A stretch of DNA of 64,000 nt from Rhizobium sp. AQ_MP (GCF_014237835.1 NZ_JACJVI010000003.1:62001-126000), one strand, 5' to 3'; positions 1 through 9,693 are shown, counted from the stretch's first letter. Notes: generated by a model from the letters alone, not told the origin. Program-made: numbers and translations.

Positions 1-1
1 C

Positions 2-499
2 CTCGATTTTCTCGCTGACGTGTCTGCCGATTATCTGGTTGCCCAGATCGATGCCGGTGCGGACGCCGTGCAGATTTTCGATTCCTGGGCTGGTGTCCTC
101 GGTGAAGCCGAGTTCGAGGCCTATGCCGTTCGTCCTGTTCGTCGGATCATCGACTCGGTCAAGGCGCGCCGGCCGCGGGCCAAGGTCATCGCCTTTGCCA
201 AGGGAGCCGGCATTCTCCTGAAGCGCTATCGCCAGGATACGAATGCCGATGCCATAGGCCTCGACTGGTCCGTTCCGCTGAGCTTTGCCGTCGAACTTCA
301 GAAGGACGGGCCAGTTCAGGGCAATCTCGATCCGATGCGGGTTGTCGCCGGTGGTGCAGCCTTGAAGGACGGCATCGATGCGATCCTGCAGGCTCTCGGA
401 CAAGGTCCGCTGATCTTCAACCTCGGACACGGCATTACGCCGCAAGCTGATCCCCAGCATGTCAGCGAGCTGGTGGCCCAGGTCAGGAGCTTCGGCTGA
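2..499 (+). CDS. hemE: Uroporphyrinogen decarboxylase HemE, 3' part only
   Basis: This is the C-terminal part (about 165 residues) of HemE, which decarboxylates uroporphyrinogen III to coproporphyrinogen III in cytoplasmic haem synthesis. The open frame runs off the left edge, so the start is outside the window; the family is usually about 340-350 residues, so roughly half is missing. Visible hallmarks are the segment with QIFDSWAG near the beginning, the GLDW motif, the QGNLDP motif and the C-terminal NLGHGI motif of the substrate-binding barrel. Its stop lies two bases before the hemJ start, so the two haem genes form a unit. In Caulobacter and Sinorhizobium the chromosomal replication origin lies next to hemE, so the missing 5' side may border oriC (inference). 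Confidence 0.95.
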   Translation, partial: LDFLADVSADYLVAQIDAGADAVQIFDSWAGVLGEAEFEAYAVRPVRRIIDSVKARRPRAKVIAFAKGAGILLKRYRQDTNADAIGLDWSVPLSFAVELQKDGPVQGNLDPMRVVAGGAALKDGIDAILQALGQGPLIFNLGHGITPQADPQHVSELVAQVRSFG

Positions 500-501
500 G
501 G

Positions 502-1038
502 ATGGAAAAGCAGATTGATGCGAAGCCGGGAGCCCAGGCTGCCAGGAAGGCAGCCACGGCGCTCGTATTCTTTGCAGCGATTGGCGGCGGGATCATGCTG
601 GCAGGACCGGACCAGGCCTATCCCTGGATCAAGGCGTTGCACGTGATTGCCATCATCTCGTGGATGGCCGGCATGCTCTATCTGCCGCGGCTTTTCATCT
701 ATCACTCAGACTGTGACCCCTCCTCGCAGCAGGCGAAAACCTTTGCGGTGATGGAAGCTCGGCTGATGAAGGTGATCATGAACCCCGCCATGGTCGTGTC
801 CTGGGTGCTTGGCCTCTATCTCGCCTGGCAGGTCTTAGACTTTCAGGGCGGCTGGCTGCATGCAAAAATCGCAGCCGTCATCGCCCTTTCCGGCGTTCAC
901 GGCTATTTCTCCAAGGCGGTGAAGTCTTTCGGCCGTGGCGAGTACATTCGTACACCTCGCTATTGGCGGATGATGAACGAAGCACCGACGCTGTTGATGA
1001 TCCTGATCGTCGTGCTTGCGGTGGTGAAGCCTTTCTGA
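502..1038 (+). CDS. hemJ: Protoporphyrinogen IX oxidase HemJ (membrane protein)
   Basis: A 178-residue membrane protein of the HemJ (formerly UPF0093) family, the oxygen-independent-type protoporphyrinogen oxidase of many alphaproteobacteria, acting in the inner membrane on the penultimate haem step. The conserved segment with IKALHVIAIISWMAGMLYLP carries the invariant His of the first core helix, followed by the LPRLFIYH motif; further hydrophobic helices and the RTPRYWRMMNEAPT motif follow before a short C-terminal helix. The ATG is two bases after the hemE stop, so the pair is probably co-transcribed and translationally coupled. Length and motifs fit the family; only the exact start among the first residues is uncertain. 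Confidence 0.93.
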   Translation: MEKQIDAKPGAQAARKAATALVFFAAIGGGIMLAGPDQAYPWIKALHVIAIISWMAGMLYLPRLFIYHSDCDPSSQQAKTFAVMEARLMKVIMNPAMVVSWVLGLYLAWQVLDFQGGWLHAKIAAVIALSGVHGYFSKAVKSFGRGEYIRTPRYWRMMNEAPTLLMILIVVLAVVKPF

Positions 1039-1092
1039 GCTCTCTGCTCATCACGCATTATTTTCATGCGCACGGGCTTTTCGCTTGCGGTC

Positions 1093-1105
1093 GAATCCGC
1101 GAGTC
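1093..1105. promoter_or_regulatory. Two closely spaced GANTC (CcrM methylation) sites upstream of rho
   Basis: GAATC at 1093-1097 and GAGTC at 1101-1105 lie in the 193-base gap between hemJ and rho. GANTC is the target of the cell-cycle methyltransferase CcrM in alphaproteobacteria, and its methylation state can tune promoters. Whether it matters for rho is inference; no clear -35/-10 pair was recognised in this gap. Confidence 0.35.
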
Positions 1106-1231
1106 GCTATTTTCGCGCCACTTCCTCTTTTGGCTTGCGTAATATTCAGTCATTTGCGGCCTTCGCGATCGTACCGAATTCCACCAGCTCGCCGCTCCCC
1201 TTGAAAAATCTATCTGACGTGGTCCCTCTTC

Positions 1232-2497
1232 ATGGCTGAAATGAAGCTACAAGAACTCAAAAGCAAATCGCCGACCGATCTCCTGACTTTTGCCGAATCG
1301 CTCGAAGTCGAAAACGCGAGCACGATGCGCAAGCAGGAGCTGATGTTTGCGATCCTGAAGATGCTTGCGAGCCAGGATGTAGAGATCATCGGTGAAGGCG
1401 TCGTTGAAGTACTTCAGGATGGTTTCGGTTTTCTTCGCTCGGCGAATGCCAACTACCTGCCAGGCCCTGACGATATCTACATTTCCCCTTCTCAGATCCG
1501 CCGTTTCTCGCTGAAAACAGGCGATACCGTTGAAGGTCCGATCCGCGGCCCGAAGGAAGGCGAACGCTACTTCGCGCTTCTGAAGGTCAACACGATCAAT
1601 TTCGAGGATCCGGAAAAGATCCGCCACAAGGTCCACTTCGACAACCTGACGCCGCTCTATCCAAACGAGCGGTTCAAGATGGAACTCGATGTTCCCACGT
1701 CGAAGGATCTGTCTGCCCGCGTGATCGATCTGGTCGCCCCGCTCGGCAAGGGCCAGCGCGGACTGATCGTTGCTCCGCCGAGAACTGGTAAGACCGTTCT
1801 CCTGCAGAACATTGCTCATTCGATCACGGCGAACCACCCGGAATGTTATCTGATCGTTCTCTTGATTGATGAACGTCCGGAAGAAGTGACCGACATGCAG
1901 CGCTCGGTGCGCGGCGAGGTCGTGTCGTCGACCTTCGACGAACCGGCCGTGCGCCACGTTCAGGTCGCAGAAATGGTCATCGAGAAGGCAAAGCGCCTCG
2001 TCGAGCATGGCCGTGATGTCGTCATCCTCTTGGACTCGATCACCCGCCTCGGTCGCGCCTACAACACGGTTGTGCCTTCATCGGGTAAGGTTCTGACCGG
2101 CGGTGTTGATGCAAACGCCCTGCAGCGCCCGAAGCGTTTCTTCGGTGCTGCACGTAACATCGAAGAAGGTGGCTCGCTGACGATCATCGCTACGGCGCTG
2201 ATCGATACCGGCAGCCGCATGGACGAAGTCATTTTCGAAGAGTTCAAGGGTACGGGTAACTCGGAAATCGTGCTCGACCGCAAGGTTGCCGACAAGCGTA
2301 TCTTCCCGGCCATGGATATCCTCAAGTCCGGTACGCGTAAGGAAGACCTGCTGGTTCCGCGCCAGGATCTCCAGAAGATTTTCGTCCTGCGCCGCATTCT
2401 CGCACCGATGGGTACCACGGATGCGATCGAATTCCTGATCGACAAGCTCAAGCAGACGAAGAACAACGGCGACTTCTTCGACTCGATGAACACCTGA
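1232..2497 (+). CDS. rho: Transcription termination factor Rho
   Basis: Full-length Rho (421 residues), the hexameric RNA-dependent ATPase that terminates untranslated transcripts. The order is as expected: N-terminal helical Rho_N region, the cold-shock-like primary RNA-binding fold ([10 protein letters not shown]-type stretch with [10 protein letters not shown] around residues 85-95), then the RecA-like motor with the P-loop APPRTGKT at residues 181-188, the Walker B segment [16 protein letters not shown], and the Q/R-loop region with a [10 protein letters not shown] motif. The ATG at 1232 gives the standard N-terminus; the preceding 193 bases presumably hold its own promoter and leader. 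Its position between hemJ and mnmE is the common rhizobial arrangement. Confidence 0.98.
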   Translation: MAEMKLQELKSKSPTDLLTFAESLEVENASTMRKQELMFAILKMLASQDVEIIGEGVVEVLQDGFGFLRSANANYLPGPDDIYISPSQIRRFSLKTGDTVEGPIRGPKEGERYFALLKVNTINFEDPEKIRHKVHFDNLTPLYPNERFKMELDVPTSKDLSARVIDLVAPLGKGQRGLIVAPPRTGKTVLLQNIAHSITANHPECYLIVLLIDERPEEVTDMQRSVRGEVVSSTFDEPAVRHVQVAEMVIEKAKRLVEHGRDVVILLDSITRLGRAYNTVVPSSGKVLTGGVDANALQRPKRFFGAARNIEEGGSLTIIATALIDTGSRMDEVIFEEFKGTGNSEIVLDRKVADKRIFPAMDILKSGTRKEDLLVPRQDLQKIFVLRRILAPMGTTDAIEFLIDKLKQTKNNGDFFDSMNT

Positions 2498-2548
2498 TGC
2501 GGTGCCGGTTCCGACCGGCAGCCTCAGGCTTTGCCTGTGGGTGATCTC

Positions 2549-3874
2549 GTGACAGCGCGATCCGATACGATTTGTGCTCTTGCGTCCGGCGGCTTGCCCG
2601 CCGGCGTTGCCGTTATCAGAGTGAGCGGTCCGGCCTGCTTCGATGCCGTCCGTCAGATGATTGGATCGCTGCCGGAGCCGCGCATGGCTTCGCTGCGGAC
2701 GATCCGGGCGGCTGATGGCGAGTTCCTTGATCGTGGTCTGGTTCTCGTTTTCCCAGGACCCAATTCCTTTACGGGCGAAGATTGTGTCGAGCTCCATCTG
2801 CATGGTGGCCGTGCAGTCGTGAACGCAGCGCTGCGATCATTAGCCGGATTCAATGGTGTTCGACTGGCGGAAGCTGGCGAGTTCTCGAGACGGGCATTCG
2901 AAAACGGCAAGATGGATCTCGTCGAGGTTGAAGGTCTCGCTGACTTGCTCAGCGCCGAGACTGAAATGCAGAGAAGGCTTGCGGGGGAGCAGGCCAACGG
3001 TCATCTCTCCGCCGTTTACGATGAATGGCGCGAAAAGCTGATTTTCGTTCGCTCGATGCTTGAGGCGGAGCTGGACTTCAGCGACGAAGGTGACATTCCT
3101 GGTTCTCTATCAGATCGCGTTTGGGCCGATGTCGCAGAACTCAAGGTCCAGCTGGACCGCGCAATCGGCAATCTTAGGGCGGGTGAGATCATCCGCGACG
3201 GGTTCAAGGTGGCGCTGGCCGGGCTGCCGAATGCAGGCAAATCAAGCTTGATGAATGCGCTGGCGCAGCGCGATGTGGCCATCGTTACCCCGATCGCTGG
3301 CACGACGCGTGACGTGGTTCGCTGCGAACTGGATATTGACGGCTACAAGTTTGAACTCTTTGATACAGCTGGCCTCAGGGAGACCGAAGATCTGGTCGAG
3401 CGGGAGGGAATCCGGCGGGCATTCCGGACGATCAATGATGCGGACCTCATTTTGCATCTGGTCGACCTGTCCGAGAATTCCGATGCAGAGTTGATGGATT
3501 TCGAGCGACCGGCTCTGCGTATCGGGACGAAAGTCGACCTCATGCGTGATATTCCCACGGAGGAAGCCTATGACCTCCATGTGTCTTCTGCCACGGGGGA
3601 AGGTCTCGAACTGCTTCGGGAGCGGCTGCTGGATGCGGTCAGAAGTCATACTCAGGTTGAGAGCCTTGCAATTCCAAGCCGTATGAGGCATGCAGAGCGC
3701 CTTCGTTTGGCGTCGCAATATCTCGCATCTGCGCTTGAGGGCGCGTTGTTGCCACTTGAGATCCGAGCCGAAGAGTTGCGATTGGCATCCGTCGAACTGG
3801 CGAGAGTGACCGGTCGAATCGATACCGAAACGCTTTTGGGTAAGATCTTCTCCGAATTCTGTGTCGGCAAGTGA
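2549..3874 (+). CDS. mnmE: tRNA modification GTPase MnmE (TrmE)
   Basis: MnmE works with MnmG to install the (carboxymethyl)aminomethyl group at C5 of wobble uridine in several tRNAs. The N-terminal folate-binding domain starts with a [17 protein letters not shown]-type stretch; the inserted G domain shows G1 [10 protein letters not shown]2 GTTRD, G3 DTAGL, and a G4 that reads TKVD rather than NKxD; the protein ends in the diagnostic FCVGK tail with the catalytic Cys. The start chosen is GTG 2549 (441 residues), which puts the conserved domain close to the N-terminus as in relatives; TTG 2531 in the same frame would add six residues. The stop codon lies inside a parS site. MnmG follows immediately. 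Confidence 0.95.
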   Translation: MTARSDTICALASGGLPAGVAVIRVSGPACFDAVRQMIGSLPEPRMASLRTIRAADGEFLDRGLVLVFPGPNSFTGEDCVELHLHGGRAVVNAALRSLAGFNGVRLAEAGEFSRRAFENGKMDLVEVEGLADLLSAETEMQRRLAGEQANGHLSAVYDEWREKLIFVRSMLEAELDFSDEGDIPGSLSDRVWADVAELKVQLDRAIGNLRAGEIIRDGFKVALAGLPNAGKSSLMNALAQRDVAIVTPIAGTTRDVVRCELDIDGYKFELFDTAGLRETEDLVEREGIRRAFRTINDADLILHLVDLSENSDAELMDFERPALRIGTKVDLMRDIPTEEAYDLHVSSATGEGLELLRERLLDAVRSHTQVESLAIPSRMRHAERLRLASQYLASALEGALLPLEIRAEELRLASVELARVTGRIDTETLLGKIFSEFCVGK

Positions 3875-3887
3875 TTCACGTGAAACA
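3872..3887. promoter_or_regulatory. parS: parS centromere site 1 (mnmE/mnmG junction)
   Basis: The 16-mer TGATTCACGTGAAACA matches the widely conserved chromosomal parS TGTTTCACGTGAAACA with one difference, T to A at position 3. That A is the last base of the mnmE TGA stop codon at 3872-3874. ParB binds such sites and spreads from them. A second site lies at 5811-5826, and parAB begin 2.5 kb downstream. Confidence 0.85.
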
Positions 3888-3902
3888 GGCTGTACCGCGA
3901 TC

Positions 3903-5774
3903 ATGTCTGAGAGACATTTCGATGTAATTGTTGTTGGCGGCGGTCATGCCGGTACCGAAGCGGCTGCCGCATCGGCACGCATGGGCGTTAGAACCGCGCT
4001 CGTGACACACAAGGCCGAAACGATCGGCGTCATGTCTTGTAATCCGGCCATTGGCGGCCTGGGCAAAGGCCATCTCGTTCGCGAAATCGATGCACTCGAT
4101 GGCATCATGGGTCGCGCTGCTGACGAAGGCGGCATTCAGTTCCGCATGTTGAACCGCAAAAAGGGCCCAGCAGTGTGGGGCCCGCGTACGCAGGCTGATC
4201 GCAAGCTCTATCGCCTGGCTGTCCAGCGTCTGCTCGCGGAAACTCCGAACCTTGAGATTATTGAAGGTGGTGTGGTCCGCTTCGTTCGTGACTCTACCGA
4301 AATAAACGGCGTGATCCTGTCAAACGGCCTGGAGCTTCGTTCAGCCGCGGTTGTGCTGACAACGGGTACGTTTCTCAATGGTTTGATCCATATCGGGGAC
4401 AAGAAGCTTGCTGCTGGCCGTGTCGGTGAGGCCCCGGCGCTGGGCTTGAGCGAGGATCTCGCAGCACTCGGCCTGAAGTTGGGTCGGCTTAAGACCGGCA
4501 CTCCGGCGCGGCTGGACCGCAAGACCATTCGTTGGGAGGATCTGGAAGTCCAGGAGGCGGATGAGAACCCCATTCCCTTCTCATTCATGACGGAATCCGT
4601 GACGACGCCGCAGATTGCTTGCGGCATCACGCGCACGACGGCTGAAACCCATCGGATCATCCGCGAAAACATTCATCGATCGGCCATGTATTCCGGCCAG
4701 ATCGAAGGTGTCGGACCGCGATATTGCCCCTCGATCGAGGACAAGATCAATCGTTTCGGCGATCGTGATGGACATCAGATTTTTCTGGAGCCCGAAGGGC
4801 TTGATGATGATACCATCTATCCAAACGGAATCTCGACTTCCCTGCCCGAGGATGTCCAGGAGCAGTTCATTCGCTCTATTCCGGGGCTCGAGAATGTCCG
4901 TATCCTGCAGCCTGGTTATGCGATTGAGTATGATTTTGTTGATCCGCAGCAGCTCGATCTGTCCCTGGCGGTCAAAGGCGTTAGGGGCTTGTATCTGGCT
5001 GGTCAGATCAATGGCACTACAGGTTATGAAGAGGCGGGCGCTCAAGGCTTGCTGGCTGGGATCAATGCGGCCCGGCTCGCAGCCGGCCGAAGCGGATTCT
5101 CCTTCAGCCGTACGGATTCCTACATCGGGGTGATGATCGATGATCTGACATCGCGTGGCGTGGCGGAGCCCTATAGGATGTTCACCTCCCGCGCCGAGTA
5201 TCGACTGTCATTGCGTGCTGACAATGCCGATATGCGGCTGACGCCGTATGGTATCGAGCTAGGTTGCGTGTCTTCGGAACGGGCCGAAAAGTTTGAGGCC
5301 TATCGGGCCCAGCGCGAAGCCCTTTACGAACAACTTGGATCGCTGACTGCGTCACCCAATGAGATGGCGCTCGCCGGAGCAACCATCAATCAGGATGGTC
5401 GTCGTCGCACGGCTCGGGAGATTCTGTCCTATCCGGACATCGGCTGGGATCAGGTGCGCCAGGTCTGGCCCGAACTGAAGTCGGTTGATGCGAAGATCGC
5501 AACTGCCGTTGAGATCGATTGTCTGTACCATGTCTATCTCGAGCGACAGTCGGCGGATATTGAAGGGTTGCGTGCTGAAGAAGAGCGCGTCATTCCCGAT
5601 GATTTCGACTATTCTGCCCTATCGGGTCTCTCGAATGAGCTGAAGATCAAGCTGGTCGCCAACAAGCCACGCAATATTGCCCAGGCAAGCCGGCTTGAAG
5701 GTATGACGCCGGCGGCTGTCGCCTTACTTGTCGCGCATCTACGCAAGAACCAAATCAATAAGTTGGCATCCTGA
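3903..5774 (+). CDS. mnmG: tRNA uridine-5-carboxymethylaminomethyl(34) synthesis enzyme MnmG (GidA)
   Basis: FAD-dependent partner of MnmE, 623 residues, the normal family length. The N-terminus carries the dinucleotide-binding [12 protein letters not shown] motif, followed by [17 protein letters not shown], the FAD/tRNA-binding GIQFRMLN and RTQADR stretches, the central TGTFLNG motif, and a helical C-terminal domain ([18 protein letters not shown]) that contacts MnmE. The ATG at 3903 starts the conserved [14 protein letters not shown] segment; an in-frame GTG further upstream would only add non-conserved residues that overlap parS. The gene ends one base before rsmG, continuing the mnmE-mnmG-rsmG-parA-parB run. 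Confidence 0.97.
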   Translation: MSERHFDVIVVGGGHAGTEAAAASARMGVRTALVTHKAETIGVMSCNPAIGGLGKGHLVREIDALDGIMGRAADEGGIQFRMLNRKKGPAVWGPRTQADRKLYRLAVQRLLAETPNLEIIEGGVVRFVRDSTEINGVILSNGLELRSAAVVLTTGTFLNGLIHIGDKKLAAGRVGEAPALGLSEDLAALGLKLGRLKTGTPARLDRKTIRWEDLEVQEADENPIPFSFMTESVTTPQIACGITRTTAETHRIIRENIHRSAMYSGQIEGVGPRYCPSIEDKINRFGDRDGHQIFLEPEGLDDDTIYPNGISTSLPEDVQEQFIRSIPGLENVRILQPGYAIEYDFVDPQQLDLSLAVKGVRGLYLAGQINGTTGYEEAGAQGLLAGINAARLAAGRSGFSFSRTDSYIGVMIDDLTSRGVAEPYRMFTSRAEYRLSLRADNADMRLTPYGIELGCVSSERAEKFEAYRAQREALYEQLGSLTASPNEMALAGATINQDGRRRTAREILSYPDIGWDQVRQVWPELKSVDAKIATAVEIDCLYHVYLERQSADIEGLRAEEERVIPDDFDYSALSGLSNELKIKLVANKPRNIAQASRLEGMTPAAVALLVAHLRKNQINKLAS

Positions 5775-5775
5775 T

Positions 5776-6408
5776 ATGCAAAGAATGAAAAGCGTTCCCT
5801 ATGGAATCGATGTTTCACGTGAAACGCAGGAGCGCCTTGATCGGTTCGCCAACCTTTTCCTGAAATGGGCCGCAAGAATCAATTTGATTGCTCCATCGAC
5901 GGTCGAACAGCTCTGGACGCGCCATATCGCAGACTCGTTGCAACTCCGAAACATTGTGCCGACTCCTGGTCGATGGATTGATCTCGGGAGCGGCGGGGGA
6001 TTTCCAGGGATCATCACCGCCATCACCCTGATTGAGGACCAGGCCGGCTGGGTCGATCTGGTTGAAAGCAACAACAAAAAGTGCGGCTTTCTACGGACGG
6101 CGATTACCGAGATTGGTGCTCGGGCATCCGTTCACCCTCTGCGGATCGAAGATGCGGCGAAGACGCTGGCCCCACCGGACTTCATCTCGGCACGTGCGCT
6201 CGCCGAACTCGATCTTTTGTTCGCCTATGCCCATCCCTGGGCACTTGCCAATCCAGAACTCAGATTGATCTTCCACAAAGGTCGGGATTACCAGCAGGAA
6301 ATCGATAAAGCGCGTGGTCGCTGGGACTTCGATCTGGTAAAACATCAAAGCGTTGTCGAGCCGGATTCCGTTATCCTGGAGATCTCCTCTCTCACGCGCA
6401 GGGCTTAA
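5776..6408 (+). CDS. rsmG: 16S rRNA (guanine527-N7)-methyltransferase RsmG (GidB)
   Basis: A 210-residue SAM-dependent methyltransferase that modifies G527 of 16S rRNA; its loss gives low-level streptomycin resistance in other bacteria. The SAM-binding motif [12 protein letters not shown] is at about residues 72-83, and an AFVESxxKK-type stretch ([12 protein letters not shown]) follows. The start at 5776 follows the mnmG stop by one base; an alternative ATG at 5785 is equally possible. Residues 13-17 (V-S-R-E-T) are encoded by the second parS site, a coincidence of DNA site and protein also found in relatives. It sits directly upstream of parA. Confidence 0.95.
   Translation: MQRMKSVPYGIDVSRETQERLDRFANLFLKWAARINLIAPSTVEQLWTRHIADSLQLRNIVPTPGRWIDLGSGGGFPGIITAITLIEDQAGWVDLVESNNKKCGFLRTAITEIGARASVHPLRIEDAAKTLAPPDFISARALAELDLLFAYAHPWALANPELRLIFHKGRDYQQEIDKARGRWDFDLVKHQSVVEPDSVILEISSLTRRA
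5811..5826. promoter_or_regulatory. parS: parS centromere site 2 (inside rsmG)
   Basis: The 16-mer TGTTTCACGTGAAACG contains the full 14-base palindrome GTTTCACGTGAAAC and differs from the common parS consensus only at the last base, a synonymous ACA to ACG (Thr) change in the rsmG frame. It lies about 600 bases before parA and 1.9 kb from the other parS. Confidence 0.9.
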
Positions 6409-6423
6409 CGCTTCGGGTGCCAA

Positions 6424-7218
6424 ATGAGTCTCGAAAAGAACCGCATCATCACCATCGCCAATCAGAAGGGCGGCGTGGGCAAAACAACGACTGCGATCAA
6501 CCTCGCTACAGCGCTGGCGGCTATCGGTGAGCGCGTGTTGATCGTTGATCTTGATCCGCAGGGAAACGCCAGTACAGGCCTCGGCATTGACCGGCGGGAC
6601 CGGCGTTTGTCGTCGTATGATGTGCTGATCGGTGCAAATTCGATCAGCGAGGCCGCGCTTGAAACGGCCGTGCCGAATCTCTCGATCGTGCCGTCGACGA
6701 TGGATCTGCTCGGGTTCGAAATGGAGATCTCGCAGCAGGCAGATCGCGTGTTCCGCCTCAAGAAGGCCCTCAATCTTGATGATGCACGCGCTTATAGCTA
6801 TGTGCTCTTGGATTGCCCGCCTTCCTTCAATCTTTTAACAATGAATGCGATGGCGGCGGCCCATTCGGTCCTCGTGCCGCTGCAGTGCGAGTTTTTTGCA
6901 CTGGAGGGTCTCAGCCAGTTGCTGGAAACGATCAATCAGGTTCGACAGAGCGTGAATCCAACCCTGGATATCCAGGGTATCGTGCTGACAATGTTCGACT
7001 CGCGCAACAATCTGGCGCAGCAGGTGGTCAGCGACGTCCGCGAACATCTCGGCGAGAAGGTCTATGCGACCCTCATTCCACGCAACGTCCGCGTATCCGA
7101 GGCACCGTCCTATGGTAAGCCGGCTATCCTTTATGACCTGAAATGCGCCGGCAGTCAGGCCTATCTGCAGCTGGCGTCCGAGGTCATTCAGCGCGAGCGG
7201 CAGCGCAAAGCAGCCTAA
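6424..7218 (+). CDS. parA: Chromosome partitioning ATPase ParA (Soj family)
   Basis: A 264-residue chromosomal ParA that binds nucleoid DNA as an ATP dimer and is displaced by ParB to move origins. The deviant Walker A motif KGGVGKTTT is at residues 15-23 with its signature lysine, followed by the switch region VDLDPQGNASTGLG and the Walker B-like LLDCPPS. It lacks the long N-terminal DNA-binding domain of plasmid ParA/RepA proteins, which fits a chromosomal rather than repABC system. The ATG lies 15 bases after rsmG, and parB follows 21 bases downstream, so the two are co-transcribed. Confidence 0.97.
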   Translation: MSLEKNRIITIANQKGGVGKTTTAINLATALAAIGERVLIVDLDPQGNASTGLGIDRRDRRLSSYDVLIGANSISEAALETAVPNLSIVPSTMDLLGFEMEISQQADRVFRLKKALNLDDARAYSYVLLDCPPSFNLLTMNAMAAAHSVLVPLQCEFFALEGLSQLLETINQVRQSVNPTLDIQGIVLTMFDSRNNLAQQVVSDVREHLGEKVYATLIPRNVRVSEAPSYGKPAILYDLKCAGSQAYLQLASEVIQRERQRKAA

Positions 7219-7239
7219 TCTTCGTACAAAGGTGTGAGT

Positions 7240-8121
7240 ATGAGCGAAGACGTATCGAAACGGCGCCTGGGGCGTGGACTTGCAGCGCTGATCGGCGAGA
7301 TGGATCAGCCGGTACCCGTCGGCGAGACGCGTCCTGCGATCAGTGCCGACCGTACTGTCCCAATCGAATTCGTCGCGCGCAGTCCGAAAAACCCCCGCCG
7401 GTATTTCGATGAGGCAGAACTTCAGGACCTCGCTGGTTCCATTCGCCAGCACGGGATCGTGCAGCCGGTCGTCGTACGCACCATTGGCAGCGATCGCTAT
7501 GAAATCATTGCCGGTGAGCGTCGCTGGCGTGCCGCCCAGCTTGCGGGCCTGGTCGAGATCCCTGTCATCGTCCGCGACGTTGATGATCGGACGGCGCTTG
7601 AGCTGGCGATCGTTGAAAACGTCCAGCGCGCCGATCTCAACCCGCTCGAAGAAGCGCTCGGTTACGAGCAGCTGATCGCGGAGCACGGCTATACCCAGAA
7701 TGACCTGGGCGAAATCATCGGCAAGAGCCGCAGCCATGTGGCAAACAGTCTCCGACTGCTGAAACTTCCCGACCCGGTCCGGGACATGCTGGCGGATGGC
7801 AGTCTCTCGGCCGGTCACGCCCGTGCGCTGGTGTCAACGCCGGACCCTGTCGCGCTCGCCAAGACGATTGCCCAGAAGGGGCTATCGGTTCGCGACGCGG
7901 AGAAGCTCGCGCAGAACCACATCAAGGCTCAACAGGCGCCTGCCCTTGCCGAACCCCGCGAAGCGAAAGATTCGGACACCATAGCGCTGGAGCGCAGCCT
8001 GTCGGATCGTCTTGGTCTTTCGGTCTCGATCAACCACAAGGGTGGCGGTGGTCAGCTGAAGATCAATTACAAGACGCTGGACCAACTCGAAGAGATCTGC
8101 CGGCTTCTCGAAGCGCGTTGA
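7240..8121 (+). CDS. parB: Chromosome partitioning protein ParB (CTP-dependent clamp)
   Basis: A 293-residue ParB that loads at parS and slides as a CTP-gated clamp, stimulating ParA. The N-terminal KRRLGRGLAALIGE segment is the ParA-interacting region; the CTP-binding pocket shows the GERRWRAA motif and ENVQRADLNPLEEA stretch; the helix-turn-helix is in LGEIIGKSRSHVANSLRLL; a C-terminal dimerisation domain ends the protein. ATG 7240 is preferred over GTG 7234 because an AAAGGTG Shine-Dalgarno-like stretch precedes it at workable spacing. Its stop abuts the convergent holA stop with no intervening base. Confidence 0.97.
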   Translation: MSEDVSKRRLGRGLAALIGEMDQPVPVGETRPAISADRTVPIEFVARSPKNPRRYFDEAELQDLAGSIRQHGIVQPVVVRTIGSDRYEIIAGERRWRAAQLAGLVEIPVIVRDVDDRTALELAIVENVQRADLNPLEEALGYEQLIAEHGYTQNDLGEIIGKSRSHVANSLRLLKLPDPVRDMLADGSLSAGHARALVSTPDPVALAKTIAQKGLSVRDAEKLAQNHIKAQQAPALAEPREAKDSDTIALERSLSDRLGLSVSINHKGGGGQLKINYKTLDQLEEICRLLEAR

Positions 8122-9168
8122 TCAGCCTCGTCGATTGCGCCTGGCGGACTGCAGTGTCGTTGCCAGCAAGGTCTGGATCGCCAGATTATCTTCCAGGGGT
8201 GCATTTTGCCTGCTCTGCAGAATGGCTGCATTCAGCCGCGCACTCTCACGCCCGAGATCGAGACTGTTCCAGTTCCGTAACGCTTTTTCGATGATCGGCT
8301 TCCGCTTGAAATGGATGCCACGCCCCAGCGTCTGCATGACCTGCGCAGCCTGCTGCTGACGCTCTTCCATGTCCAGGCGCATGGTTTCCAGCAGCTGGAT
8401 CTGTTTCATCGTGCCCTGCAGGACAAGAAAGACAGCGGTTTTCGACGCAATGACCTTCTGGATGGCGTGGAGAAAGCCGTCCGGGTCACCTGAAAGGACT
8501 GCGTCAACAACTTCGTCGGTCGACACTGCGCTTGCATCACCGACGATCTCCAGAACGTGGCGCTCGTCGATCAGGTCATCCTTCATGCAATAGAGCACAA
8601 GCTTCTGGATTTCGTTTCGCGACGCAATGCGGTCGCCGCCGATCGATTCCACCAGCAGTTCACGGCCTGCCGGGGTGATCCTCAGGTTGGCGGCCGAGAG
8701 TTCGGTGTCGATCAATGCGTTCAGGGCACGGGCATCATCCTGGTAGCAGGCGATGCAAGCGATGCTGCGCTCACCCTCGGCCACCTTCCGAAGCGCTGAT
8801 CCCTTCTTCAGGTCTCCCGCTTCGATCAGGAGATAGCTGCCCTCGGGCGGATTGGCAGCGAGATGGGAGAGCCCATCGACCAGCTGCTTCTCATTGGCGG
8901 CACCGCGAACCCAAATCAGCTTCTCCCCACCAAACAGGCCAAAGGCGTTGACTTCATCGACCAGACGGCCGGGATCGGACTGAATGTCGGAGACATCCAG
9001 CCGGATCAGGGCGAAACCATCATGGAGATCAACGCCGGTTGCGCCGGCGATGGCTCCTGCTCGCTCGGCGACAAGGCCGCGGTCGGGCCCATAAACAACG
9101 AAGATGCGGTAGTGCCTGGCCGATTTGGCCAGGAAACCCTCAAACTCGTGCGACTTGACGTCTACCAT
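8122..9168 (-). CDS. holA: DNA polymerase III delta subunit HolA
   Basis: Delta subunit of the clamp loader (348 residues), which opens the sliding clamp during loading. The protein has the N-terminal RecA-like fold with the FVVYGPDRGLVAERAG stretch (a degenerate P-loop region typical of delta, which does not hydrolyse ATP) and the three-domain length expected for the family, ending in a basic helical tail. It is the last gene of a minus-strand leuS-lptE-holA run: lptE ends nine bases before its ATG. The stop is directly adjacent to that of parB, so the two convergent genes share no spacer. Confidence 0.9.
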   Translation of the reverse strand: MVDVKSHEFEGFLAKSARHYRIFVVYGPDRGLVAERAGAIAGATGVDLHDGFALIRLDVSDIQSDPGRLVDEVNAFGLFGGEKLIWVRGAANEKQLVDGLSHLAANPPEGSYLLIEAGDLKKGSALRKVAEGERSIACIACYQDDARALNALIDTELSAANLRITPAGRELLVESIGGDRIASRNEIQKLVLYCMKDDLIDERHVLEIVGDASAVSTDEVVDAVLSGDPDGFLHAIQKVIASKTAVFLVLQGTMKQIQLLETMRLDMEERQQQAAQVMQTLGRGIHFKRKPIIEKALRNWNSLDLGRESARLNAAILQSRQNAPLEDNLAIQTLLATTLQSARRNRRG

Positions 9169-9177
9169 GGCCGCAAA

Positions 9178-9693
9178 TCAGCGACCGAGAGCCATGGCAA
9201 GATCGGCGTAGATGAGCTCTGCGAGTTCCAGGGCGGCGCGTGTTTCAGCGTCGCGCGCGGCGCGGAGCTTTGCGAATTCCTGACGCGGGTAGTCGAAGAG
9301 CGCAACCGCCGAGCGGCGACCCGTCTTGACGACGGTGTCGTCGGAAATTCGCTTCAGCGTATAGGTGCCGGTGACGACGGCACGGCCGGCATTGGCTGTA
9401 TCCGACGTGTCATCAAGCAAGATGCCTTCAACAGCGCCGCTGACGGCCAGGTCAACGCGATACTCCGGCGTCTTTGATTCGGCACCACCGCTCGTCAAGA
9501 AAATCAGACGATTGCGCGTCTCCAGCCCAACCCGGCTGCTGGCTTCCGAATAGGCGATCGCGGCAAGAGCGCCGCGCGTTTCACCATTGGCATCCTGATA
9601 CAGCGGGCGTGCCTGGCAGCCCGCCAGAAGCAGAGCCGCACCAATCAGTAGCGAGCGCCGAAGCACCGTGGAAGGCTTGAGTTCAGAGGACAA
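9178..9693 (-). CDS. lptE: LPS-assembly lipoprotein LptE
   Basis: A 171-residue outer-membrane lipoprotein that plugs LptD for lipopolysaccharide insertion. A signal peptide with a hydrophobic core ends in the lipobox LLAGC, with the lipidated Cys at residue 26, followed by a RPLY stretch common to rhizobial LptE proteins. The TTG start at 9693 is supported by an AAGGA Shine-Dalgarno nine bases upstream; an in-frame GTG nine codons later is the alternative. The start lies inside the last codons of leuS (11-base overlap), so translation is probably coupled. The leuS-lptE-holA order is widespread in proteobacteria. Confidence 0.88.
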   Translation of the reverse strand: MSSELKPSTVLRRSLLIGAALLLAGCQARPLYQDANGETRGALAAIAYSEASSRVGLETRNRLIFLTSGGAESKTPEYRVDLAVSGAVEGILLDDTSDTANAGRAVVTGTYTLKRISDDTVVKTGRRSAVALFDYPRQEFAKLRAARDAETRAALELAELIYADLAMALGR

